Origin: Gnomoniopsis sp. IMI 355080 | Taxonomy: Eukaryota > Ascomycota > Sordariomycetes > Diaporthales > Gnomoniaceae | Direction of reading: 5' to 3' | NCBI GenBank assembly: GCA_027946555.1 | Contig: JAPEVC010000010.1 | Span: 248,001-312,000, forward strand | Length of the DNA: 64,000 nucleotides | Shown here: positions 35,674 through 47,600 of the stretch, in pieces | Position numbering within the stretch: position 1 is the stretch's first letter | Layout of the letters: each line of letters opens with the position of its first letter | Translations under genes and position numbers: made by a program | Notes under the pieces: generated by a model | The model's input: the letters and a program-made list of their open reading frames with translations, nothing else | Told to the model about the DNA's origin: nothing | The model's database searches: none

Positions 35674-37516
35674 ATGGCCGCCTCTTCATCGCTTTCGTCC
35701 TTGTCACGGACGCCCACTCCGTACTCAAGATACCACACGGCAGACGAAAGCGCATCAAACCATGCCGACCTTGAGGACGTGACTGATATCAGCAGCCCTG
35801 GTGAAGCGGCCGATCATGACTTCGGCCTCAAGGCGCCATACCGCAACGCCAGAGCCTTGCCTGACGAATTGAAGCAACGTTGTCACATTCACATTGAAGA
35901 ACAAACCTGTGAGAGTTTCCATATACCCTTTGTAAGGTACATCGTACCACTGAATAAATACTGATGGCCTCGCTCCCAAAGACGTCGCCGCCCTGAACCT
36001 ACTCAACACTCTCCTTTGCGACGGAATATCCCACGCAAATGCCTCAACCAAACCCGGTTCCGTCCCACCGCCGGCGCAGCTGAGCGTGCTAGCCACACTC
36101 GCGATTCACCCAAAGCACACTTCGAAAATTGCGAATCGAGATCCGCACGATGTCGCCCCCTTGTCCCTATCATATCTACGCAATGTCCTGGCCATCGTGG
36201 GTCCAGTGAACGGCAGCTTGCGCGATGCGTTCCTCTTCCGCAGCGAGGGCACCCGAAGGCGTCGCAGCTCCAATGACTTCCACCGCAGTGAATTCGAGAG
36301 CGATGAGGAACAAGTCCGCGGCAAGATGGCTGGCGGTAGTAGCGTTTGGGTTCGCGGACAGGACTTTTGGAAGGTCCTCGGTTGGGCCTTTAATTGCAGC
36401 GCGCTTTATCCACATCGATGGCGGTGGTGGAAGCCGTGGCTTGAATACGTTGTGGATGTGCTGGAGGCGGATTACGAGGAGAGGAAACGCCTTGATGAGG
36501 AAAGCGCCGGAAAAGAACGACACTGCGAGTACCCTCTGCTGCAGGACTCGCTCTTGGTGGCATACATCATGCCCAAAAACAACCGGTCTAGTCCGGTCAA
36601 GCCGATCATGAGCGCGTTGTTTGCCGACGGAGGCTCATCCTCCACCTCCATCTACAAGGAGGTCTTCAAGAACGAGACCAAGGTGGCGTCGAAGGCTACG
36701 AAGAAACGGAAACGCGACCTTGATCTGGACAAGGACAACTTCGGCGACTATGATGATGACTCTTCCACGGGAGGTTCGGAACCCCCTACCCCAGAGCATC
36801 GGCGAACAGGTGCACGAACAGTCGACGACGTCGTGCCTTGGGCAAGCTCGTCACTCATGGAGACAGTACCTCTCCGCCTTCGCCTTTTCGCTTTGGTGAG
36901 AAGAATTTGCAAAGCCTTTGAAACAAAGTGCACCGCGCTAACGCGTCTCCAGTTATCGAGAGCCGTCGATGATGTGCCGGACAAATGCAACATCAAAGTC
37001 TCAGACCTTTACGAGAAGTTCGTCGACAAGATTGCTTATCTGCCTCTCACAGCCTTCTCGCGACTCATTGCATCCCTTCAAAATCATCTCGACATTATAT
37101 CGGTAGTTGCCATCCTCCAAGTACTAATGCCCTATCTTATGCTCCCTGCTGCTCCTGATCCAAGGAAGGTCGACCCAGAGGCTGCGAAGCACGACTCAGT
37201 TAGCCCCCTGATTCTTGAGAAATGCTACCTGCCATTCGCGTACAAGACAGCGGAGAACAACGCCAAGATGTCGATAGTCAATGAGACTCTCTTTCGCGTC
37301 CTGTGGACGGAAGGAAAGGGCTGCTTAAAGTGGACGCCTTCATTACAAGAGGCTGTGGAGAAAGGTGTCAAAGCACGCCTAGACAAGTCTGCGGCGAGAA
37401 AGAACAGCCGCAAAGATGACGGAGAGAATGCAGCCCGAGATATGCTCCGTTCTTCTGGAAGCCGGCTGCTTGCACTAACTGACCTACTCAAGTTGCAGGA
37501 GTCAGAACAGGAGTGA
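35674..37516 (+). CDS. Conserved-looking protein of unknown function, 570 residues
   Basis: Three exons, 35674-35908, 35982-36895 and 36953-37516, give 570 residues. I do not recognise the family. The N-terminal ~60 residues are Ser/Thr/Asp-rich and disordered. A helical middle part contains a tryptophan-dense stretch (WVRGQDFWKVLGWAFNCS, then HRWRWWKPWLEYVVDVLEAD). An insert at about 255-290 has a basic KKRKRD motif, a possible nuclear signal, followed by acidic residues. The C-terminal half is helical and ends in a charged segment. The second intron is 57 nt and free of stops in frame, so its retention would add 19 residues; strong GTGAGA, CTAAC and CAG signals favour removal. In-frame ATGs also exist at 35542 and 35560, but the 35674 start gives the better N-terminus. 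Confidence 0.75.
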
Positions 37517-37900
37517 GACAATTTCGTAGGAGTCGCCAATTCTGAGGAGAATTCTGGCCTGACAATGTTGCTGCAAAGGACATGGCGGCGAATAGTGGGG
37601 CCTAAGTGGCTTTCACACATTTTTCGTGGCACCGAGGTGGCACTACCACTTTTTGCGAGGAGGTTTGCGGCCTATACGACGTTCGGGTGATGCATCCGTT
37701 GTATCTTAAAGCGATGGCGTTATTGGTGAATGGATTGGTCATGACGGCACCGTAAAAGTGTGGATTGGAGCCAAGGCGTTGAGATCATTGGGTGGCGGCT
37801 TTTTCTGAGGAATTGCATGATGTCCATGAAACGTTTCTGATTGAAGGCCACATTTGTCAAGATCATGCCAATGCTGGCCGTATAGCAGTAAATAGCAATG
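37517..37900. other. Convergent 3' intergenic region
   Basis: About 380 bases between convergent stops, probably two 3' UTRs. Nothing else is seen. Confidence 0.6.
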
Positions 37901-38644
37901 CTATCGTTTTGTTGTTGGCGGAGCCCAAGCTTGTGGCTGCCAATCCTCACTGGGCCCAGCACGGCTATGTCTCTTCCATGGGTCCTCCTTTGCAGTCTCT
38001 TTGTGATTAACTCCCTTCTGTGCTTCGCCCTGCTCGTCTCCAGAAGCAATCGCATCCTTCCTCGTCATCTCCGCCTTCCCAAGCTCCTCGCCACCAGCCC
38101 TCGCCGCCCTGCTCTCTAATGTCGGCACAGGCTGACCGGTGCCCTCGCCCGGAGCATCCATCATCCTCGGCTTGGCCTCCCACCGCGCGTCGGCCTCCGC
38201 AGCCAGGCGCTTCATCTGGTGCTGCCGCCGCAGCTCAATGTGCTGCTCCTGGATGGACGGCGGGCGTTCGCGCATGTGCCGTAGCCACTGGTGCCACTGC
38301 GGCGACACCTTAACTTCACCGTAGTGCGTGTCGCGCGGGTATTGCACAATGCGACGCCAGCGCGAGAGCTCGGCCGGGCCGTGGCGCACGTCGCGGAACT
38401 CCCAGTAGGTGTTACCTTGAAGGTCGAGGCCTGACAGGGAAGGGCAGGAGAGCCGATGTCAGCGTAGAGGTCCAGGTCGATCAATAGAAACTATGGGGAG
38501 AAGACGGGCCACCGTGGGGTTCACCCGGGAGACTCGGCGCATAGGAGTGGACGTACCAACGAGGAATCGCTTCCGCCATGGTAGGCGCAGGGCTTTCCAC
38601 TTATACCATGTTCGTAAAAGGGGCGAGATTTGTTTCGAGGACAT
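37901..38644 (-). CDS. Complex I assembly factor, NDUFAF2/B17.2-like
   Basis: Two exons, 38644-38557 and 38430-37901, give 205 residues. The N-terminal ~90 residues match the NDUFA12/NDUFAF2 family: WKALRLPWRKRFLVG, then GNTYWEFRD after the splice, then RWRRIVQYPRDTHYGEVKVS and WHQWLRHMRERPPS. NDUFA12 is a mitochondrial complex I subunit, and its paralogue NDUFAF2 is the assembly factor that holds its place. The long, charged, low-complexity C-terminal extension (about residues 110-205) favours the assembly factor over the compact subunit. No strong presequence is seen, as is common for this family. The gene shares a roughly 870-base divergent promoter with the calponin-domain gene. Confidence 0.83.
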
Positions 38645-39517
38645 TTGTTCTCGAATCTGGAGTCTCGGACACACGAGCCGTTGAGGAAAGGAAAAAGACG
38701 TGTGTGTATTTTCTGTGGCTAGGCTGTCGTCATGGATGCCAGTAGTTAGGAAGTCTGTACTAATACCCAGGTCGGCAACTCAAAAATTAACGCGATGCGC
38801 GTTTCCGCAGGTGGGTCATGGAATTCCAGATCCCAGCCACAGCGGGCTCAGGGGGTCGGTCGGTGCCGCAGATCTGGGACGGACTTCTTGATCTTCAGTG
38901 ACGTGTACCTACCCTGCCTACCTAGTGTAGATGGCCCCAACCAGCCACTCTTGGGCATGTCATCCAACTAGTCTTGGAGGGGCAGGCAGGGCTGACAGGC
39001 AGGTCTGGCAGGCAGGCCCCTGATTCTACAGGTAGCCGTGGACATACATAGTCCCTAGTGGAATTTGGGCACTAACAAGCAGAAGACGTTTATGCGGTCC
39101 TTGCACCTTCGCTTCATCTCTCCTACAACTTATTATACCAATTTGCACGAAATCCACAAGCCAATCTCGCCCTCGCCGTCTTTGTTATTGTTGACCATCC
39201 CTCAGTGTCCTTTTCCCTCTGTGAAATAAAACACGGACTGCTGTTGTGGTTGCTCAGCTTGGCATTCTCTTTTCTTCCGGCACGCGACAGATCGACTTCG
39301 ACCCGGTTTCCCCTCCGTCGTCATACCTCAAGAGTTCCAGCCTCGGCGCCTAAACGAAACACACCCGTTCGCGCAACCAAACGTTGGCTTTCACTGCGAG
39401 CGAGCTGGCGTCGATTCCATCCTCATCATTCGAAGTCAACAACGACTGCAAAAACAATAATAGATTCGCATCACAAATAGGATCCGGCTGCGTCCAATAC
39501 ATGCAACCCCAATCACC
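38645..39517. other. Divergent promoter region, NDUFAF2-like and calponin genes
   Basis: About 870 bases separate two divergent starts. It holds GGCAGG-type short repeats near 38980-39015 and C/T-rich tracts from about 39110 to 39350, typical of fungal promoters and 5' UTRs. No gene of its own is seen apart from the upstream open frame listed separately. Confidence 0.55.
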
Positions 39518-39650
39518 ATGTCGCTGGACAGAGACCTGCGCAAGATGCGCCTCGACAAGTACACACCCGCCGCGGCGAACGAGGCGCGGTCTTGGATCGA
39601 GGGTATATTGGGAGAGCGCCTGGCGCCAGGCGACCTTCTTGTGGCCTTGA
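39501..39650 (+). other. Upstream overlapping open reading frame (uORF)
   Basis: An ATG 17 bases before the calponin-gene start opens a 49-codon frame that overlaps the main coding region by about 130 bases in another frame and ends at TGA. If the transcript begins upstream of 39501, scanning ribosomes meet this ATG first, so it could lower translation of the main protein. Confidence 0.45.
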
Positions 39651-41594
39651 AAGATGGGGTGGCTCTTTGCAAGTGAGTATCTGCAACTGTCACCGAGCGC
39701 AACACAAACGTCTAATCATTGTTGGTACAGACTCGTCAACCTGGCCCTCCCTCCGCCCGGCGTCAAGTTCAAGACTTCTTCCATGCCCTTCGTCCAGATG
39801 GAGAACGTCTCCCACTTCCTCCGCGCCTGCAAAAACCCACCCCTCAACCTGCAAGAACACGACATGTTCCTCACAGTCGACCTGTACGAATCCAAAGACC
39901 CAGCGCAGGTGCTACAGTGTCTCGGCGCTTTTAGCCGCGCCGCAAGTCTGGCCAAGCCTACAGTCTTTCCCACAGCTATTGGTGCGCGTCCTTCCGGCCT
40001 CAGCCCCCAGAGAACAGGTTATTCTGGCACCCTTTCTCCGACACCTACGCCCGGTGGCCGACCGCGCGGCATGTCGAACAGTAGTAATGCCTCATCGGCG
40101 TACAGTCGCCCAAAGCTCTCCGCATCCAAAACCGGAGACTCATCTGGCCGCTTGTCTCCCAATAAGGCAACGTCACCGAATGGACCCAAATCGCCCTCGG
40201 TCAGCAGCTGGAGCAGCAGGGCCCACGAAGGCGTGACTTCACCGGCTTGGAACATTGCGCAGTACGGCTATATGGGCGGTGCCAGCCAGGGAAACCTGGG
40301 TATCTCTTTCGGTGGGCGGCGCCAGATCACTAGTGCTGGTCCGGCTGTACCTTCCCTTGTAGAAAAGGAGAAGCTTCGCAAGGAGAAGGAGGCGGAAGAG
40401 CAGAAACAGCGCGAGGAAGAAGAGGCGCGGCGCAGAGCGCTCCTTGAGGCCGAAGAGGAGCGCGCGAGGGTGGAGGAGGAGCGCAGGTGGGAAGCAGAAA
40501 CCAAACGCCAGCGAGAGGCAGAGGCCCGCCGCGTGGCAGAAGAGAAACGTCGTTGGGAAGAGGAAGAGCGCCAATGGAAGATTACGGAGGAGAAACGTCG
40601 CAAGGAAGAAGACCTGGCTGAGAAACGCCTCGCCGAAGAACGCGCCAAGATCAGAAGCAGAAGCAATTCTCGTCTACAGGGCCAATTTCTCAGCCAATAT
40701 CAAGCCGAGAACGGCATTAGCGGCGGCGGTGACCCGAACCAACGAATCAGGGAGCTCGAGGAGGAACTCGAGCGAGCACGACAGCGTGAGGCGCAATATG
40801 AAAGTGAACGTCAAACCCGAGTGCGCATGAAGAGCGTTGATGCCAAAGCAAGAGCTCGCTCGCGAAGCCGACTACGGGATGCCTCTGGGACACCCAGCAG
40901 ACAGGACTCGTGGGCTCGAGGCGATGACTCTGACGGCGAGGGCCTCAGAACGTCATGGAACAAGCCACGTCCACAACCGCCACCACGCCAGAACTCTCGG
41001 CCCCTTCCCGACCCCACAGCCAACCTCGCCCCACCGGCAAAGCTGAAGGCCCATCGCACGGGCGAGTCCCCAACCCAAATTAAGTCGCACAACACGGGCG
41101 GCAGCTCGCGGCCCCTTCCGGACCCCCGTACCTACTCCTCGCCACTCTCAACGCCGTCGCCGAAGATGAACCGCACCGAGCGCTTCCTAGCGACCAACAC
41201 TCCACCGGCGCAGCAACAAGCGGCGACCACATACTCGCGCGAGCTTGGCGCGACCGAGGAGCGTGACGCCGAGGACCGCCGCCGGCAGCAGACACAGCAG
41301 CGCACCAAAGCGGGCGGTTGGGCGTCCAAGAGTTTGTTGGAACGCGAGATGGAAATGGAGCGCCAGCGTCAGCGGGAGTGGGAGGAGGCGCAGAAGGAGA
41401 CGGCAAACGCTACCCGATCGCCCGGTGGTGTGGACGGGATTGGTGGTGGCATTGGAGGGAGATGGGATGTTAGCCAATTTGCAGGATATACAGGTGGAGA
41501 TAGCATGAACCGTGGGACCCAGGGCATCGGCGCAGGGAGGAGGCAGATTGTCGGCCCTAGGCCGTTGCCTGGGACGCCTGGATCGGGACGTTGA
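39518..41594 (+). CDS. Calponin-homology (transgelin-like) protein with long coiled coil
   Basis: Two exons, 39518-39672 and 39731-41594, give 672 residues. Residues about 10-130 form a single calponin-homology domain of the transgelin/Scp1 type: KYTPAAANEARSWIEGILGE, LLVALKDGVALCKLVN (spanning the splice) and FVQMENVSHFLRACKN. Such domains bind and bundle actin. A Ser/Pro-rich stretch (about 145-235) follows, with GRPRG and SPxx phosphorylation-like sites. Next is a strongly charged Glu/Arg/Lys coil (about 245-345), a second short coil (about 365-400), and a Pro/Arg-rich tail. Yeast Scp1 is only about 200 residues, so this is the long filamentous-fungal form. A role at actin cables or patches is inferred. 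The tail contains two LPDP motifs (SRPLPDP) near 485 and 520. Confidence 0.85.
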
Positions 41595-42541
41595 GGCGGG
41601 AGGACATGGGAGGCTGAAGCGAAGGGCTTTCTGCCTTGCTTGCTTGATCGTTTGATATAGAGATTCCCTGGTGCGAGGCGTTTGTTGGGCGATGATTGTA
41701 ATAAGATGTGCGGTATACCCTCCACTGTTTTCCTGTTAGACAATCCACACTCGTTGTCTTCAAATTCTCAGGAGCGTGTGGACGCTTTGTTGCAGTAGAT
41801 ACTAGAGCGAATACCAGCATTATCTTCCCCTGAAGCCGAGGAATTCTTCTCTGATGTTCTGGTCAGGCTTTTAGTTGAGGTGAGGGTCGACATGGGCAAT
41901 TAACTCTAGGAACACAATTGAGAAGCCAGGAACACAATTGAAAAGTCGTTTCCAATGACAATCATTCCTCAGGAGTCGAACCCAATAACCCGAACAGCAA
42001 CACCTGTTTGAACTTTAATTCTTCCAGACACCTCACACGTTGATATCAGACCTATGATCGCAGTCACAACCTTCTTTATAAGCAGACTCATCGCTGATAA
42101 CGATTCTGCCGGCTCTACTCTCCCCAAACATGTGGGCAATATCACGCCTCAGAGACTATTTCCTAATATCGCAGGTTTGACCTCATTTCAGCTACCGCTC
42201 GCATTGACGACTCTGTATACACGGACCGCCAGCCAGCAACATAGCCAGCTACTCACGCTCCATCGTCTTTGGTGTTCAATTTTCTACTTGTTCCTTTCAT
42301 TTATTCTCTTTACTTTCCGTTTGGTAGACGTGAGATCTGGAACAGCATGGCCCTGAAGGCTGACAGCGATCGTCCCGCATCCCATACTTCATTGATCAGA
42401 GTTAACACCTAGGCAGACTTCAAGCCCATTTCATCCCGCGCACAATTCCGCAACTTGGATCGCATTCTGGGAATCCTTGGCCCTTTATGTATTATTGTGT
42501 GATTTTCTATCTTGTGAATCATCCTCTTTTCGCAATCTCCA
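41595..42541. other. Convergent 3' intergenic region
   Basis: About 950 bases between two convergent stops. It contains a tandem 20-bp repeat at 41908-41947. A plus-strand frame of 100 codons at 42054-42356 has no recognisable features and is not called. Confidence 0.55.
41908..41947. repeat. Tandem 20-bp direct repeat, two copies
   Basis: Two adjacent 20-bp units starting AGGAACACAATTGA differ at two positions, both transitions. They lie in the 3' region of the calponin gene. Confidence 0.65.
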
Positions 42542-44684
42542 CTATTGGTAATAGGTCAAAGGCAGGTCGATACCCGTACACTGAGCCGATTCCCTAAAAC
42601 TATCTTGATATGGTGGCCAAGCCAGCGCTTGCAAAGTCAGATTGCCCTTTGTAGCTGGACTCCACTCCCCCCTCTGCTCGATGATCTGGGTGGTATTCGA
42701 ATAACCCCTAGCTTTAAGGAACTCTGGGTCCGGATTGGGGTTGAACGTTCGGGCAAAGGATGACCAAGTGTCAACAATCAGCTGCTCAAATGGAAGGTCA
42801 TAGTCATCGCGGAGAGGCAGATTCTGGAATACAATGTTTCCAAATACCTCATATAGATCGCCCGAGTGACATCTGAAGTAAGGCTTGCTAGGATCACCGT
42901 TAGGGTGGTCAGCTGTGACAGGAGGTTCACAGACGTCGTAATTCGGGTAGTTGTAGAGCTGATACGACCGCTCGAATTCGTAATAGTAGACTTCATCCCA
43001 CACGTCGTTCTGTAGGCCCGAGTACACTGTCGCTTCGTCAATGCACCGGAACATTGCATCTGTTTGAAACGTAGACGTCATGTTATAGAGATCCAGCGTC
43101 TGGTTCGTGCCATTGGGAATAGGGAACAAATCTGCAGGCGGCTCAGCCCAGCCGCTCGCCGAAAAGTAGGCCGTCTCATTGCTGGTGTCGGGAAAGCTGA
43201 TCAGCGCCGCAGCGTCTTCTCGCATCGTGCCCATGAGAAGCTTATATGGCGCCTTATAGCCGTCAAGCTGAAGGTGGTCTGAAGTGATGTATGTGCCGTC
43301 CTGGACAATATACTGCGTGGTGGCGCCTATGTTCAGAAGACTGAAAGGTGGAAGCTCTCGCAGGCAGTCAACTTGAGACGTCGCATTGGTGCAATTTGCT
43401 GCTGCCAGGATGGAATTGCCAGCCACTTCCAGTTCTTCCTGGATGGTGTAGTATTCCGAATAGGTTGTGCCAAAATACAGACCGCCCAGGTTACTTTGCG
43501 GAATTGCCCCTGCAAACTTGCCCAACGCCTTGGGCGAAGCCATCATCGCGCGGACGGAACCTGCACCAGCCGACTGCCCAAAGATGGTGATTCGACCGGC
43601 ATCGCCTCCGAAATCCTTGATGTTGGCGATGACCCAGTCCAAGGCGGTGATCTGATCAGCTATGCCATAGTTTCCGTTGGTGACGCCATCGTTCAGAGCC
43701 AAGAAGCCCAGGGTTGATAGCCTGTAGTTGATCGTCACGACAACGACGTCCGCCCTGGAAGCGAGGCTGCCACCGTCGAATGTGTTATCTGAGCCTGTGC
43801 CACCTGTAAAGGCACCTCCGTGGATCCAGAATAGCACCGGCTTCAAATCGCTGCTTCCTCCGTCACTAGCGGACTTGGGCAAGTATGGAGTCCAGATATT
43901 CAGGAATAAGCAATCTTCCGATCCTGTGTCTGAGCCCTGAGCACACTCACTTCCAAAGTCCGTGGCGGAAACAGTCGTATTGGACCCGGTGTACAGTTCT
44001 GAGTATGTGAAACGTTCTGGCTGCGGTGCATAGCGAACTCCGTAGAAGCGAAAGGATGTTCGATCACGGAAACTGCGTTCAGGTTAGATCGTAAAATCCG
44101 AAATACGTAGGCATCTTTTTCTGATGGCACCAACCCAACGAGCTCCTCGTTATTCGAGCGTACAGATACCTGCCATTGTGAGGTATTGTTGTCCGTCTCT
44201 GCAGCGGTGGCCAAAGGAGCAGACTGCGTGCAGAGTGCAGGCAGAGTGAGACTGTCGCCCACTGTCGATACGTCTCCGGATGCCCTGATCGCACGTGTGC
44301 CATTCCCGACAGAGGCCACCCAGAATTGTGAGTCCTTGGTGGCCCTGCCTTCGTAGACTAAATACTCTAGGCTCGTCTGAATGCTCGCCCTAGCATTTTC
44401 AGGTGACCATAATTCTTCCCCCAGAGCCTCGCATCCGGAAACGGCATCCTCGTACGAACTGCTGCTCAGTAATATCACTGCCGAGTCTACGTAGGGACTG
44501 TTGGCGCCTGTGAATTTGTGGTCAATGACATGGATACTGACCAAGCAATGAAGAAGCAGTACACACCCAAGAGGTCATTGTTCATGAGTATTGTCAGATC
44601 TGCATTGATACTTTGAGGGGACGGCGTCGCGATTGTGAAAGCTGCCAGGAGAGCAACGGCTCTCAGGACATGGTGAACAGCCAT
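42542..44684 (-). CDS. Secreted type-B carboxylesterase/lipase
   Basis: Three exons, 44684-44567, 44507-44135 and 44072-42542, give 673 residues. The N-terminus (MAVHHVLRAVALLAAFTIAT) is a secretion signal. Residues about 45-165 form an extra N-terminal region with several cysteines that precedes the alpha/beta-hydrolase fold. The hydrolase part shows SEDCLFLNIWTP, the oxyanion loop HGGAF (about 248-252) and the nucleophile elbow GQSAGA with Ser331. These are hallmarks of the cholinesterase/type-B carboxylesterase family, which cleaves carboxylic esters outside the cell. Many NxS/T sites agree with secretion. The second intron starts with an unusual GTTGGT donor, chosen because it alone restores frame into FRDRTSFRFYGVRYAPQPER. 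The substrate is unknown. Confidence 0.88.
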
Positions 44685-47600
44685 CCTCGGTTTCTCAACC
44701 AACCACGCCAGGTGAAGCGAATGGGACAGACATTTTCACGACAGAGACTCGCCATAGTGGACCATGGGACATTTAAACACCTTTATCCTAGTGGCTAAAG
44801 TCGTGAAAAAGCGAGACTAAGTCGCTAGACTTTTACTCGTCATTAATGAGTGCCCCTAAACTGTAGGGCTTGCCGGTTCACTAGCTTCCCCGCATGAACC
44901 TTGAGGGGGTCAAATTTCCGGTGTACCTGACGGAGGCCAGTTCTTGACTCAGTGAGGGGAAACCCTGAGGAGCGCACCACTCGAAAGGCAACATGTGCAA
45001 GGATAAAAGGCCACCAGTGGAAATCGGCACTAATACCCGGGTTTTCGGGGGCTGCTGATCCGTCGCCAGAGGGGTTCCGTGTTGTCTGTTTTCGGGGCCT
45101 ACATTGCGACGGCCATTTGCCTTGTATCGGCACTTAGTCACTGGAAACTGTCACGATTCAGGAAGACAAGGTGTACTCAGGCCTCCAGTCTCTTGGATTC
45201 AATTGCAATAATTTGGGTGGTGGATTTGGAGTACTGCTTCTTGAATCGCACCCGAGAGACTCAATAATATTTGCTTACTTGAAGCAATTGAGTAAGGTAC
45301 AGGATCCCCAAAGAAGACACCTAAAGAACAAAGCGACGAAGTTTTCAAACGATGAACACTCCAACAGATCTTTCGACGGGCACTATTTTGAAGAGAACAA
45401 TGCGGGTTGATTTTCCGGGCACATTTTAACGGACAGCATTGGCAGGTCTTGAGAAATGCGCTTATAGGAATAAGTGCATAAGACAAGGACGGCCGATCTC
45501 GCAACTCTGTTAGGATGCCATAGATTCAGTTAATCCTCGACTAAGCAATATTTATTACGGAAAGACTTGATCTACCCATTGAGCAACAGCGTTGGTGTTG
45601 TTTGGCTGTAATCAGTCTCAGGTCCCGTATCAATTTAGAGTCCATCGTACCCAGTCCACATTGCCGACACCCAATCTGCCTGCCTCAGAGCTGCTTGTAA
45701 CAACCAACTACCCCGCCAGCATTGACTTGATGAATCAGATCCAGCACCCAGTTGTTACCAAGTCCCGATGGCTTAGCGGTATATCTTCACAGCTACTTGC
45801 GATGTTGTTGGGAGGAGCCTAGCGGTTCGAGCCACGCAAAAGTTGCAAGAGGCGAAGTTTGAGCTTCCGTAGGTTGCGGGACTGCCTTCCTGGCCTGGAT
45901 TGGGCGGTTTTGTTTATTTTTTATTTGAATAAGCATGTGCCTTGCTGGGTGTATTCGGAGAACTCAGAGAGACCCTTTTCTATAGGGCAAGGAACTACAG
46001 TACTACTGGAGACGCTACTTTATCTTCAAAGCTTTTATTTTCGGCAGGCTTCGTTGTCGGAGTATTACTCAAAATCGAATATCGAGATTTCGTACATTTA
46101 TACCACCAACGTCTTAGTCATAGCGTCTTTGACAAGCCAAGACGACAGAAAATGGACTACATCCATGAGCGAATGCCGGAATTACGGACGAGGCGCACAA
46201 AATCATCAGAAATAATGAAAGGCTCAGCTCTTGGCTTGGTTCGGCTAATTCCACGCAGTAAACTTACACTACCTAGATATCGAATTTTGCAAGCTTCACA
46301 ATGTGTACGAATCCTTTGATAGTGCAATAATATTCATGATCTTCGTCAACGGCATCGATGTGACCATCGAAGGGTCCTTATTAAATTAAAGAATAATCTT
46401 CATGTTCACATATACAGGTAAAAACAACTCTTTTCAATCTATATGACGAGGAAGATCTCATACCCTTGCATTCGTGTATCGCAGTGAATGTAGCCGCGGC
46501 ATCAGCCTCGTATGATTAGTCATAGAAGTTAGTGCTAGCGCCGAATACACAGCACACAATTGGCCAATCGGACGTCATAGAACCTCATCACTGAGACGAG
46601 GCTGCAGATCTGCAGCTCAGCCATCCCACAATTGCCCCACGATTGCAAAGTATCTTGCCATCCAGCATATATTAAGCCATACAACTGAGTTTGAAGAGAG
46701 AAATAAGGTCATCAATTCATGATCTATTCAATCATTTGCACCGTATCTAATTGGAACATCTGCGGAGGGGAAAAAATGTCGTGTGCGCAATGTGCAGGAA
46801 CACAGCTGCTCGCAGCCTCTTGTGTACGTAAGTCGCAGATTGATCGCTAATATTGGAAAATCATTTATTCGATGTCAATTCCAAACGAGACTTCAGTCAC
46901 AACAATAGAAGATGCAGGTCACTCGTTGTCTCGTTCGGGTAGAGATTGAGTCTGATGTGATCCTATTCCCTTGAAGTATGCTGGCAAACCCACTCTCAGT
47001 TGTTCGTAAAAATTGTGTACAGTAAAGCAAAGGACAAAATCACCACAAAATCTAGATTCGAGCCAAAGGAGAAGGACCAAGTCTGCAAGTCCCATGAGTC
47101 ATATGGAATGCATCACTTCAATAGATCACCCTCAAACAAGTAGTACCCCACACAGGCGAATGGTGAGCCATGACTTGCTACAGTTGTTTTGTTGATTAAG
47201 CCTGAAAGATGTCGGCTGTAACGTGGATTACATTGTCGCGGCGGCAGTATAAATATAATGCATCATGACCTTTCTGTGGGTTTGGCATTCTCTTAACGAC
47301 GTTAGATTAACAAATTGTTCTCTACAGGCCAGATTAGTTAAGTCGTTTGTTTCCTGCCCAGACTTACCATATGTGGTGACGACGAGCTAGAATCATTCCT
47401 TGTCCGTCAACTTCCACATACATACTTGTGCATGTTCGTCACTCGTGCTGCTCATGCTCAATTGGTGAAATATCCGCGGACATAACATGAGCGTTACCGT
47501 TCATTTTCTAGGGAAACCAACAGCATCGTCCCTTAAAAGAGATAGTCTAAAATTGCTGAAGAAGTAAGGCATGATTGCTTCAATAGTTCACTCTGCTAAT

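Noticed and set aside
41960..42040. Possible minus-strand tRNA with GGTTCGACTCC
   Set aside because: Only weak T-stem pairing, no A-box at the right distance, and no acceptor stem.
42054..42356. 100-codon plus-strand frame in the convergent region
   Set aside because: No splice partner, no domain, and no signal beyond a chance hydrophobic run.
45760..45850. Possible tRNA: TGGCTTAGCGG A-box-like and GGTTCGAGCC B-box-like sequences at suitable spacing
   Set aside because: The T-stem bases beside the B-box do not pair, and no acceptor stem could be drawn.
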